A program made the position numbers and the translations under genes. Under the pieces are notes generated by a model that ran no database searches, was not told the DNA's origin, and saw only the letters and a list, made by a program, of their open reading frames with translations. This document shows, piece by piece, positions 1 through 10,047 of a stretch of 64,000 bases of DNA. Source of the DNA: Cryptomeria japonica (Eukaryota > Streptophyta > Pinopsida > Cupressales > Cupressaceae); assembly GCF_030272615.1 (NCBI RefSeq), contig NC_081413.1, positions 556,849,136-556,913,135 of the forward strand. The letters run 5' to 3'. How positions within the stretch are numbered: position 1 is the stretch's first letter; each line of letters begins with the position of its first letter.

Positions 1-993
1 GATATTATTGGCCAACAATGGAGAAGTATGCTTACAAGTATGTACAAAAATGTGAAAAATGCAAGATACATGGAGATCTAATCCATGCACCTGCCCAAGA
101 CCTTCAACTAATTAAATCACCATGGTCATTCTTATAGTGGGGATTGGATCTTGTGGGAAATATAAACCCTACTTCCTCCAGCGAACATAAGTTCATACTC
201 ACAACTACTGATCAATACTTTACTAAATGGGTCGAGGCAAGCCTTATGACTTACACCATAGGAAAAAAGATAGCTAGTTTCATCTTAAACCATATCATCT
301 ACAAATATGGAGTCCCCATGTGCATCGTTACAAACAATGGGCGACCTTTTAAAAATCAAAAAGTGAGTGAAATTTGCAACTAGTTCCACATCCAACAACA
401 TTTCATAATTCCTTACTATCCCCAAAGCAATGGTCAAGTTGAGGCAACAAACAAAACCATATTGAAAATCCTAAAGAAAGTTGTCAACGAAGTCGAATGA
501 GACCTGCACCTTAAACTAAATCCAACACTTTGGTCTTATCGAATAGGTATACACACAAACACTAGTGCTACACCATAATCTTTAGTATATGGTTCTGAAT
601 CCATATCTTCCATTGAGGTAGAATTATCATCACTGAGGATCTCCCTAAAACACATCATATCAAAGGAAGACTATAGAGTTGCACATTTGCAAGAACTAGA
701 ACTATTGGATGAAAAAAGACAAAGCTCTCTGAATAATTTACAAGGTTACCAAAACAAATTAAGATGAAGCTATAACAAAAGAGTAAGACCTCACTTCTTT
801 GAGGTGGGGGAAATAGTTCTTAAAAAGAATCAAAGGAGCCTAGCAGAACGAGAAAAAACTAGGAAAATTTGAGCCTAACTGGTTAGGTCCTTTTGTAACA
901 ACAAGTGTTATTGAAAATGGCACCTATAATTTAACAACAATGGAGGGAGATCTTCTCCCTGATCATATGAACAACATGCACCTGAAATGATAT
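1..993 (+). pseudogene. Ty3/gypsy integrase, 3' end of a pol cut by the window edge
   Basis: Across all three + frames this stretch reads as a retroviral-type integrase. The CxxC half of the HHCC zinc finger (KCEKCK) is at about 45-65. The core follows with LDLVG near 150, an ITDNG-like site changed to VTNNG near 330, and NGQVEA near 430. The chromodomain-less C-terminal part (FEVGEIVL) is near 800-830. Catalytic residue two is N instead of D, and at least six stops or frame changes break the reading, so it is dead. The words are close to those of the - strand integrase at 4529-5620, so both belong to one family. Its 5' part lies left of the window. Confidence 0.9.
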
Positions 994-1464
994 TACATCT
1001 AAAGGGTTGGGTTAGTTTAGTTTTCACTTTCTGCATATCATTTTCTTTCAAGCATTGCATTGCATATAGTTTTTTTCCTAAACCAATCACATTCACAATC
1101 TACATAGCATATAGTCTCTGCATTCACATATAACTACATCAATAAAGCAAGGCTATTGTCTTAGTTATTCACCTATATGCACCAAAAGCGAGCGAAGGTC
1201 ATCCCATTTCTTAAATTCTTGTACATGAATTTTTTAAGAGGTCTTAGGTCATTCATCTTCAACGTCACTTTGTGAATGAGATTTATCTATGATTAGGTAG
1301 AAGCTTAACTATTGAGTCTATTTATCCAAAGTCTATCAATTTCTATAGTTTACACATTAATCGTTTTCTCTAAGTCATTATAGATACCTAGTTGGTCATG
1401 TGGCTAGTGAAAAATCCAAAATTCTACTTCAGCGTCGTTGTTATCGTCATACCCAAGTAGGTTT
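994..1464. other. Non-coding spacer between integrase end and LTR
   Basis: No coding signal is visible. This is where the 3' untranslated part and polypurine tract of the upstream gypsy element should be, but the bases just before the LTR (AGGTTT) are not a convincing polypurine tract. Confidence 0.5.
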
Positions 1465-1927
1465 TGTAGTCACATAAATCTGTCCACTTAATTAAATGAA
1501 TACTTAGTATTTATTTGAATATTTAACCATCAATTAATAATTAATTAAATTAATATTTAATTAATTCATCTTAACCCTCTTCTCCTATTAATTAAATAAA
1601 TAAATCATATTTATTTAATTAAATCTTCTCTCACATTTAAATAAATTAATATTTATTTAAATCCCCCAAAATCCCAGCTCTCACATTTAAATAAATTAAC
1701 ATTTATTTAAATCACCTTTATCCTCCACCCACTTGCATTTTCCTACAAATGCAAGTTGCACAATTATTTTAAATAAATAATTTATTTAAAATCACCTTTA
1801 TCCTCCACCCACTTGTATTTTCCTACAAAAGCAAGTTGCACAACTATTTTAAATAAATTATTTATTTAAAATCCTATTTATCCTCACCCACTTGAAACCT
1901 TTAATGGTTTCCCTTAAAGTAGTCAAA

Positions 1928-2010
1928 CTTGATGGCTTTAAAGTCTTCAAACTTGATGGCTTTAAAGTCTTCAAACTTGATGGCTTTAAAGTCTTCAAAC
2001 TTGATGGCTT
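1928..2010 (+). repeat. 24 bp minisatellite inside the LTR
   Basis: The unit CTTGATGGCTTTAAAGTCTT plus four bases (CAAA) is repeated three times exactly from 1928 to 1999, followed by a partial copy. Related, more diverged units continue to about 2110. The inverted LTR carries fewer perfect copies around 15720-15780, so copy number changed after the LTRs separated. The short open frame over it (MALKSSNL repeats) is a by-product. Confidence 0.9.
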
Positions 2011-2848
2011 CCTTCTATAGTCTTCTTAAGACTTTAATGGTTTTCCTTAAAGTCTTCAAGCCTTTAATGGTTTCCCTCAAAGTCTTCAAGCATTTTAATG
2101 CTTTATCTTCATTTTTCTCATTTAAATAAATTAATATTTATTTGAATATTTATCCAAATGCAAATTACACCATTTAATTGAAATAAATGATTTTATTTTA
2201 ATTGAAAATACCAAAATTTCTCCCACTTGCATTTTCCTACAAAATCCACTTGTATGCCTAAACCCCTTCTAGATTCTTCTAAACCCTCCCTAATTAGCCT
2301 AATCCATCCCCTAAATATTGTCACATTCCTAAGCAAATTGGAGTCACTTCTCAAAGACTCCAAAGTCTTTGAAAAGCAATTAATGCTTTGTGTGTTCAAC
2401 AAATTAACCCTCAAAGTCTTGGATAACCATTGAAGGCTTCCAACCTTCAACCACTTAATCCCCAAAGTCTCCAGTAACCATTAATGGTTAATTCAACCCT
2501 CCCACATGGTTAAAACATTTGTTTTGACTCAACCTCTACCCAACCCAAAGGTCTCATCAGGCCATTAATGCTTTGACCATGATTATCTCTTAAACATTTG
2601 CACAAAGGTTTATCCTTGGATTAACTCTTAATCCAGTGGGTAATCTTAATTTGGACTTGACCCTTACCCTCTAGATAACCATGAGGTCTTCTCAGGCCTT
2701 TAATGCCTCCAACCTCTTCTTTCAACCCACCCCTATGTGAACATTTGTCATCATTTCATTGGTGCCAATTGTGCACATGGATCCCCAACTTTCAATCCTA
2801 ACCCTTGTTAAGATTGCTCAATCTTAACCCTTCATTTCCCCATTTCTT

Positions 2849-2858
2849 CTATAAATAG
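2849..2858 (+). promoter_or_regulatory. TATA box of the gypsy LTR
   Basis: CTATAAATAG lies about 410 bp before the LTR end and is preserved in the opposite LTR at 14946-14955. Its place inside a 1.8 kb LTR fits the U3/R boundary of an LTR promoter. Transcription would run to the right. Confidence 0.7.
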
Positions 2859-3269
2859 AACCCTTCTCCTCAAGCAAAAGAGAAGCATTTTAGAGTATTG
2901 TTGTTATACTGGCATTAGCATAGAGCTTTTTCATAGCATCACTATCTACTCTTGCATAGTATTTGCTTATCATATTCAACCATCTTGAATCTCCATATGG
3001 CATCCATGGCTAGTGCTAAAAGCTGAGAGCTACACTCATTTGGGACTTGGAGAGGAGAGAAACAAGGGAGAAGCATCAAAAGGCATCATGGAAGCATCTT
3101 AGGGAGGCTCTTCTCCTTTCTTTTATTTTGTTAAATTTCTTTCATGCTTTTTGAAATCTCTCTTGATATGTTTGGAATGGTTTTTAGTTCTTTGTTTTGT
3201 TTTTATGGTTGAAACTAACTTATTAACATTGAACTTTGTTGTTGCCTTGTCCCCATTTCCATGACATCA

Positions 3270-3600
3270 TTTGGTGAACCCGACGTGAATCAAAGAGCAA
3301 TCATTTTGAAGACTACTAACTTTTGAATGTTTTAATTGACACACAGGTCATTCTCTTGCATTTTTCTTCTCAATTTAGCACCTTCACAAATTGATACTTT
3401 AACGCTATTGTCTATAATGTTGCTCTTTCATGTTAAATAGCACTTCTGTTTTCACACAGAGTAGAGCTATTGTAACAAAGAGTTGTAAGAAAATTCCTTC
3501 TAACCAAAAACCAAAAATTTTAGGCTTGTAGAAGCCCACCAAAACATGCAGATTTTTGTAACTAATTATCTTTTCTAACTAATGATCTATGACTGTATTT
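3270..3600 (+). other. Primer binding site and leader after the + LTR
   Basis: TGGTGAACCCGACGTGAATC starts at 3272, two bases after the LTR end, which is where a tRNA primer site belongs. I did not assign the tRNA with confidence. The following leader (TTAGGCTTGTAGAAGCCCAC near 3520) is homologous in inverted orientation to 14170-14549, with similarity fading beyond about 3600. No coding frame is seen. Confidence 0.75.
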
Positions 3601-4528
3601 GGCATAAGATCACGTAGCTTGGCGAACTTTCCACGTAGACACCATTAGTACATGCCCCAGAACTTCATCGGAAGTAATGCGCAAACGATACAAAACAATG
3701 CTGAAAGATCCCGATACAAAGAAACAAATGATTGTACTCATAAATCAACCAAGTATTTGATAGCTTAACATAATTTTCTTGTCAAAGAAAATGTCACTTT
3801 GTCTTTGTTTTGGTAAGGAAGGATGCATCCTTGTTTAAAGACAGTTTCCGATTTGTTGGATGTTGATTGTGTGGTCGATTGGTAAATGGTCATCGTGTGA
3901 GTATTATGTCAATGTTTGTTTTGTATCTGTGTGGATGAGTATGTACAAAGTGTTGCCATGTTTTTGTTTGATTTTTGATGGTTTTTCGATGTTTTTGGAC
4001 TTTTGTGGAACAGTTTTGAATGTTTTTGGATTTTGTGAGACATTTTTGAATGTTTTTGGATTTTTGTGAGACATTTTTGAATGTTTTTGGATTTTTTGTG
4101 AGACATTTTTGAATGTTTTTGCCAATGAATCACCAGTAATGTAGAATCCACTTCCATCATCTAGATTGTAAGGGCATTGCCCCCAAGTTGGACATGATTT
4201 ATGAAAAAGCGGGATGCCAAACACATGAAGTACTTTCTTTGATTACAGATCAAATAACAAGCCATGGTTAGATGGATGGATGTGTGTATGTATGAATGTG
4301 ATCGCAACGAGCCTGAAAGATACTGGAGCCATTGTCTTTATGAGTTGTGCCTGTTTGCCAAGTTTTCACCATCGCACTTACCCAAGGTGCCACCGGAGTG
4401 GTTGTTCACCATTTGGATGCATGATTTTTCTTTACTTTTTTTGAATGTTTTTGTATTTCTTCAGGATATTTTTCTGAATTTTTTTTGGTATTTTCTGGTA
4501 TGCAGGGGAGCCTGATGCTCTGTTCAGC
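3601..4528. other. Non-coding segment downstream of the - strand gypsy pol, with a T-rich tandem repeat
   Basis: This stretch follows the stop of the - strand integrase, so it is in the place of a 3' untranslated region. No LTR matching 14550-16358 in the expected - orientation is visible. From about 4012 to 4120 a 31-34 bp unit built on TTTTTGAATGTTTTTGGATT plus GTGAGACA is repeated about four times. On the - strand it encodes a KHSKMSHKNPKTFK-like repeat. This may be spurious, but a small extra 3' frame cannot be excluded. Confidence 0.5.
4012..4120. repeat. T-rich minisatellite, unit 31-34 bp
   Basis: About four copies differ mainly in the length of a T run (TTTTG, TTTTTG, TTTTTTG), a pattern expected from slippage. 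Confidence 0.8.
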
Positions 4529-5428
4529 TTAGGTATAAAACCGTTTGAGGTGCATGCTGTTGATTGGATCTGCAAGTGGTTCTCCTTCTGATGTAGCCAA
4601 CTGATATGCCCCAGACCCGAATACAACAGTGACAACATATGGGCCCAACCAGTTTGATTCAAACTTGCCCTGATGTTCTTGGTTTGGTTGGTTGCGAGGA
4701 TTCTCTCGTAGAACAAGATCACCTACCTCAAATGTATGAGATCTAACTCGGTGATTGTAGCTTCTACTCATGCGCTGCTGATAGGCTTTGAGATGGTTGT
4801 ATGCAGCTTGTCACTTCTCATCTAGTAACTCTAAGTCCTGAAGACGGGATACTCTATAGGCTTCATCATCTATTAGATTATGCAAGGAAACCCGTAGTGA
4901 TGGTATCTCCACCTCAATAGGTAAGATACCTTTGGCACCATAGACCAATGAATAAGGAGTTGTGCCTGTAGGGGTCCGAATGCTAGTTCGATATGCCCAT
5001 AGTGCTGGATTCAGTTGAACATGCCAATCACGGCTGGCATCATTGACTGTCTTCTTTAGGATTCTTAATATGTTTTTATTGGATGCTTCGGCTTGACCAT
5101 TGCCTTGTGGGTAATAGGGAGTGGAAAAGCGGTGTTGGATATGAAATTTCTCACAAAGTTCGCGGACATCCTGATTTTTGAAAGGAAGACCGTTATCTGT
5201 GATGATGGACATGGGTACACCATACCGGTAGATGATGTAATTGAGAATGAATGAGGCGATCTGCTTGCCAGTGACTTGGGTAAGTGGAACAACTTTGATC
5301 CACTTTGTGAAATATTCGGTGGCGGTAATAATGAATTTATGGCCATTGGATGAAGATGGATGAATCTTACCCACAAGGTCAAGGCCCTATTGACAGAAAG
5401 GCCATGGTGTTGTGATTGGTTGCAGTTC
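4529..5428 (-). pseudogene. Gypsy integrase core and C-terminal domain
   Basis: Open frames at 5374-4811 and 4771-4529 give the integrase core and tail. The catalytic DDE set looks intact: LDLVG just upstream of 5374, IITDNG near 5200, and NGQAEAS near 5090. PYYPQGNGQAEAS is the usual block around the glutamate. The C-terminal part has FEVGDLVLRENPRN and GPYVV, then ends MHLKRFYT. No chromodomain is visible, as expected for Tat-type elements. Joins between the two frames are broken by a stop near 4810, and the link to the zinc finger near 5429 is also broken. Confidence 0.9.
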
Positions 5429-7099
5429 CTAGGCTGGTGCATGTATCAGGTCGCCATGAACTTGACATTTCTTGCATTTTCTGACAAAGTAGTAGGAATC
5501 CTTTTCCATAGATGGCCAATAGTATCCATTGCGCAAGAGTTTCTTAGCTAGTGACGGACCACTTGAGTGAGTCCCACAAATTCCTTCATGGACCTCTTCC
5601 AAAGCCTTTGTTATCTCACCTTGTTCCAAACATCGAAGGAGAGTACCATCAAGACCGCGTCGGTATAGGGTTTCGGCAATAATGGTATATCGAGCAGTTT
5701 GGTGAATGAAGGTTTTATGTTGGTTATTTGATTGGTTGGGAGGAAGGGTGTGATCGCGGAGATAGGTGTAGAACTCACCGTACCATGGGGATTCAGAACC
5801 GAAAAGGCGACATATCATCTCGGATTCAGGGATATCATAAGTGGGGATCCAAAGCTGTTCTACCAAGAACTCGTAGCGTGTTGAACTATGTGGAAGATCT
5901 AGTAGAGATGTGATGGTAGCCATGGCGTCAGCAGCTCGATTCTGATCTCTTGGTATCTCCTCAAAAGTGATAGTAGTAAATGATGTCTTTAGAGTGTCCA
6001 CCATTTGCTTATATGGCATGAGTTTATCATCTTTGGTCTGATATTCATCTGTTGCTTGTCGAATGACTAGTTGGGAATCGCCATATACTTGCAGTTCTTG
6101 TAATTTCCATTGTACGGCTAACCTGAGTCCTGTGATCAAGGCCTCATACTCTGCTATGTTGTTTGTGCATGGAAATGTGAGCCTATAAGACTTCGGGATG
6201 CTATCACCCTGAGGTGTGATAAACAGAATGCCTGCCCCTGAGCCGTGCCTAGTGTATGAACCATCAAAGTATAATTTCCATGGTTGTGCTGTTGTGATCA
6301 TGAATATCTCTTCATCTGGAAAATTGGAAATGAGAGGATGATCACCTATGACGGGCGCATCGGCCAACTGATCTGCAATGACTTGACCTTTGATAGCCTT
6401 ACGGTCTACATACTCGATGTCAAATTCACTTAGAATCATCACCCATTTGGCCAAGCAACCTATCAATGCTGCTTTGCTGAGTAAATACTTGAGTGGATCA
6501 ATCTTTGCAATGAGTTGTACCTTGTGTGTTAACAGATAGTGCCTCAGTTTAGTAGCTGCTAAGATTACTGCTAGGCAAGCTCGCTCAATAGGTGTGTAAT
6601 TGAGTTCATAGCCCACCAGTGTATGAGATATATAGTAAACAACACACTCTTTTCCTTCTGCATTATGTTGTGCCAGTAGTACACCCAATGCTATACTTGT
6701 TGCTAAGATATAGAGTAACAACGGTCTACTTGGATCTGGTGGCATCAACAATGGTGGATTCATGAGATAGTCTTTAAGCGTCTCAAATGCTTGTTGGCAT
6801 TGGGCATCCCACTGAAAGCGGATATTCTTGTGTAGCAGGTGTGTGAATGGGTGACACTTATCAGCCAATTGTGCAATGAATCTTTGGATGGATTGAAGTC
6901 GCCCTTGTAATGTCCTTAGCTGACTGATATTCTTTGGAGGTGGCATGTCCATGATTGCCTTAACCTTTGCTGGATCGACCTCAATGCCTTTGCTTGAGAC
7001 AATGTACCCTAGAAGTTTCCCGGAGGTTACTCCAAAGACACATTTCTTTGGGTTGAGTCGAACATGATATTGTTCCAGACTATCAAAGATTCTCTCCAT
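5429..7099 (-). pseudogene. Gypsy RT thumb, RNase H, archaeal-type RNase H and integrase zinc finger
   Basis: One uninterrupted frame of 556 codons. Residues about 1-120 hold the RT thumb and connection (LNPKKCVFGV, GYIVSSKGIEVD). About 130-240 is the normal RNase H (YILATSIALGVLLAQ, YTPIERACLAV). About 275-400 is a second RNase H with FDGS, AEYEAL, YGDSQLV and NRAADAMA, giving the D-E-D-D set. About 490-550 is the HHCC zinc finger (HEGICGTH and CKKCQ). The tandem RNase H pair is known from Tat-clade gypsy elements. Neighbouring pol parts lie in other frames or behind stops. Confidence 0.9.
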
Positions 7100-7884
7100 G
7101 GAGATGCCCTTCTCTGGTGAGTGATTTTGCTAGTAAGTCATCAACATAATCTTCCATCATAGTATGCATCATGTCATGGAAGATGGTGGTCATTGCTCTT
7201 TGATAGGTTGCTCCTGCATTCTTTAGACTAAAAGGCATTACATTCCAGCAATATGTGCCCCATGGACATGTGAAGGCTGTCTTAAGTTGGTCCTCTGGTG
7301 CGATCTTTATTTGATTGTATCCTGAAAAAGCCATCCATGAGTGAAAGCATGGCATGTCCTGCTGTCAGATCCACTATGATGTCGATATTTGGTAGGGGGA
7401 AGTCATCCTTAGGACATGCCTTATTCAGATCTCTGAAGTTAGTACAAATGCGGATGCCCCCTTTTGGTTTGCCAATAGGCACAATGTTGGAGATCCATTC
7501 TGCATAATCAATTGGCCTAATGAAACCAACATCTAGGAGTTTCTTGAGTTCTGTTTTGACTAGCACTACAATCTGGGGATGCATCTTACGAAGCTTCTGC
7601 TTGACAGGTTTGGCTCCTTCTGCTACGGTGAGGTGATGCATGACTAAATCAGGATCAAGCCCAGGCATGTCTGCATATGACCATGCAAAGTTGATTTGAC
7701 GCTTCTAGAAGAACTCTATAAATTTAGGTTGTTCCTCTGGAGTGAGAAGAGATGCCAGATGTATGATATGAGCATTTTCAGGAGTACCCACATTGTATTC
7801 TTTGGTTTCCTCGATGAGAATCGTTGATCGTTCCTGTTGTGCATTAGTAGGGAGAATGTCAAACCCTTCATCCTCAGGCACCTC
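7083..7884 (-). pseudogene. Gypsy reverse transcriptase, frameshifted
   Basis: RT blocks appear in order: GGIRICTNFRDLNKACPKDD (about 7410-7470), a fingers/palm segment to about 7350 where the frame changes, then FTCPWGTYCWNVMPFSLKNA, and the catalytic EDYVDDLL near 7136-7155. One frameshift near 7320-7355 splits the palm. Another small overlap joins the thumb frame at 7099. The region 7670-7884 is the poorly conserved linker (MPGLDPDLVMHHL). Confidence 0.9.
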
Positions 7885-10038
7885 TCAGAGGTTTTCACCA
7901 TTGGATACGCTCTTTCTTTTTACTTTTGTTGGATCAAACTGTGCCACAGTGTGGTTTTCACTAGAAGATCCATGTTTTATTGTGATATTTTTGCAGCTGA
8001 AAGGTTTGGCATCCGCCCCGAAGTATGTTGCGCTATTAAGTTCAATGGCGAATCCAACTTTGTGATCCCCGCTTGGTAGGTTATCCCTTAATTCCAACAA
8101 GTCAATGATGGCCTCGTCGTTTTGGAAGAAGTCAAGACATGGAGGATTTGGTTGGTTCCATTCGATGAGTTCAGGATGGATAATGGGCATTACTTCATCG
8201 ATTAGGTTAAGTGTGTTGGATGTATCAATGAGGGTCAAGACGTTATGGTGAAGGTCGTTAATGGTACTCTCCTTGTCAGAATCAGGCATAGGATGAGACG
8301 TAGGGTCTGTGGAAGATGTTTCCAGTTCAGGAACCCAAGTGGTCTTTATCTGTGCTTCTCCGTAAACAGGGATGTCTTTGCGTGGTGGAGGTGGTGATGT
8401 GTCTTCCTCATCTGAAGTATTAAGTTGTACCGAATCAAATTCCCACTCATGTGAGTCGGTCTCTGAATCACTTTCCAGCATCTGATTGCTATACCATACT
8501 GGGATGTCTTTTGAGTTAAACACTGCAGGTGTGATTGGTTGATGTACCTTTGTAATGATTGGTGCTGCAGGAAGGTTGATGGGGATTAAAGAATCTAGTA
8601 CAGGGAGTATTGGGAATATTGACCTAGTGGCTTCTGCTGGAACTGCTGGTGCCATAGATGCTGCTGCGGGTTCTGATATAGTTGTTGTTGCTACTGGTGT
8701 TATTGATGTGATGGCTACTGAGGATGGGATTACTGGTTCGATTGGTGGGATGTTTGGTATTGTAGATGGTTGCGTTGGGGTTGTGAGCCTCGATGGGGCT
8801 GGTGTGATGGTGTTTGATGCTACTTTGATGATGAAAGGTGTCCTCTTTGCAGTAAGCTGACATAGTGGTTTGCTAGGTTTTCCTTTGAATTTGAGTTTAG
8901 GAAAGATCTTTGTTTCAAAACCTAAGCCTGTATTACCTTTGGGCTTTAATTCTGGCAGCAGCGGTTCATGTCGTTCTTGTTTGCAATATCCCAAAGCACT
9001 CTGACCATCATACCCCATTCTTTGCATGATGAGGAGACCTTTGCCATACTGATCCGTAGGAAGTTTAACTTGTGGTAGATCAGTGGTGATGGGATCTTTA
9101 TAGATCCATTCCGCTAAGTCCTCATCTTGGGTTTCTTCTTCTTGACTCTTTCCAAGGATGAAAGGTGTCAAAGCACATGTTGGCGTGACTAGTGGTTGCT
9201 GGAGTACCTGCTGTGGTTTACCATGTGTTCTAGGGGAAATAGGCATTTGTCCCACACAAAAGAGTTGACTTAAGTTGTATTCCCCAGGACCTTCCTCTGC
9301 TATCTTCATCTTAAGCTTTTCTTGCTTGGGTATAGTGGCGTTTGAACTGGCAAGAGAGGCAGGACTTATATATGATGTGGAAGAAATGGCTTCTCTATTA
9401 TTAGGAACGGTAATCTCTGGTTGATGGTTGATATTATGGCAATATGCAAAGGGATTTGCATCACCCAGGATTGTGATCTCCACACCGTTATGTGGGAACT
9501 TGATACATTGATGGTAGGTAGATGGAACGGCTTGCATGACATGTATCTAGGGTCTCCCTAATAATAGATTATATGGTAGAGGAAGGTCCAGAACCTGACA
9601 GATGATGTGCTTTACTACGGGGCCCACTCAGATTGGTAGTACCATAGCTCCTTTGGATGAACGCTCTGCATCATCATAGGCTTTGATTGTGATCTTCTTA
9701 CGAGGATCTACTGATTCTACTGCATATCCCAATGTTGTGACCAACTATAGTGTACAAATATTTAGGCTTGCTCCATTATCGATCAAGACTCGCTTGATCC
9801 TATGCTAGTTGATAAAGCCTTCAATGTGTAGTGAAGCATTATGAGGTTGCTGGAAGGAAGAGTTGTCACTTTCGGAGAAAGTGAGACAAGGTGATGACTT
9901 TAGACTTCCAACCATGGCTTGAAATTGGTCTGTATTCAGATTTGCAGGGACTGACGCCTCTTGGAGTGCTTGATCCAAGATAGTTTTATGAGAGGGCGAT
10001 AGGCGTAAAAGCTCTAAAATGGATATAAGCGTAGGCAT
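7885..10038 (-). pseudogene. Gypsy aspartic protease, G-patch-like domain and Ser/Thr/Pro-rich linker
   Basis: All parts are in one frame, with stops at about 9538-9804. The retropepsin site reads LIDNGASLNIC near 9755-9790 (usual form DTGAS or DNGAS), and NLLLGRP near 9555 is the second conserved block. From about 9050 to 8905, YGKGLLIMQRMGYDGQSALG followed by GNTGLGF looks like a G-patch, a glycine-rich RNA-binding motif known after the protease in some retroviruses. The rest, to 7885, is a low-complexity Pro/Thr/Ser/Ile linker rich in TTT-like repeats, followed by an acidic stretch. Confidence 0.8.
8905..9050 (-). other. G-patch-like domain within the gypsy polyprotein
   Basis: The order GKGLLIMQRMGY, a glycine ten residues on, a basic/polar stretch, then GNTGLGF is the spacing of a G-patch (G..mG...G.GLG). 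This is a motif judgement by eye. Confidence 0.6.
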
Positions 10039-10047
10039 TTTGTCTAA

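Larger units (their letters stand above)
1465..3269 (+). repeat. Long terminal repeat of the Tat-like gypsy family, + orientation
   Basis: The repeat opens TGTAGTCACATAAATC and ends CATGACATCA. It matches, in reverse complement, the repeat at 14550-16358 along its length, including the AT-rich TTAATTAAATAAAT blocks, the CACTTGCATTTTCC blocks, the tandem GATGGCTTTAAAGTCTTC region and the TATA region. The length is 1805 bp. It can be read as the 3' LTR of the integrase fragment at 1-993, but a primer site and leader follow it directly, as after a 5' LTR. The two facts together suggest an LTR shared by two tandem elements, or a rearrangement. Confidence 0.85.

Noticed and set aside
1929-2129. 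A 66-residue protein with MALKSSNL repeats
   Set aside because: It is the translation of a 24 bp minisatellite within an LTR.
2193-2465. A - strand 90-residue frame that has a mirror frame at 15254-15490
   Set aside because: Both lie in the same LTR family. Conservation is due to the repeat, not to coding.
8555-8863. Overlapping frames rich in Gly/Ala/Ile on both strands
   Set aside because: They are shadows of the low-complexity linker of the gypsy polyprotein.
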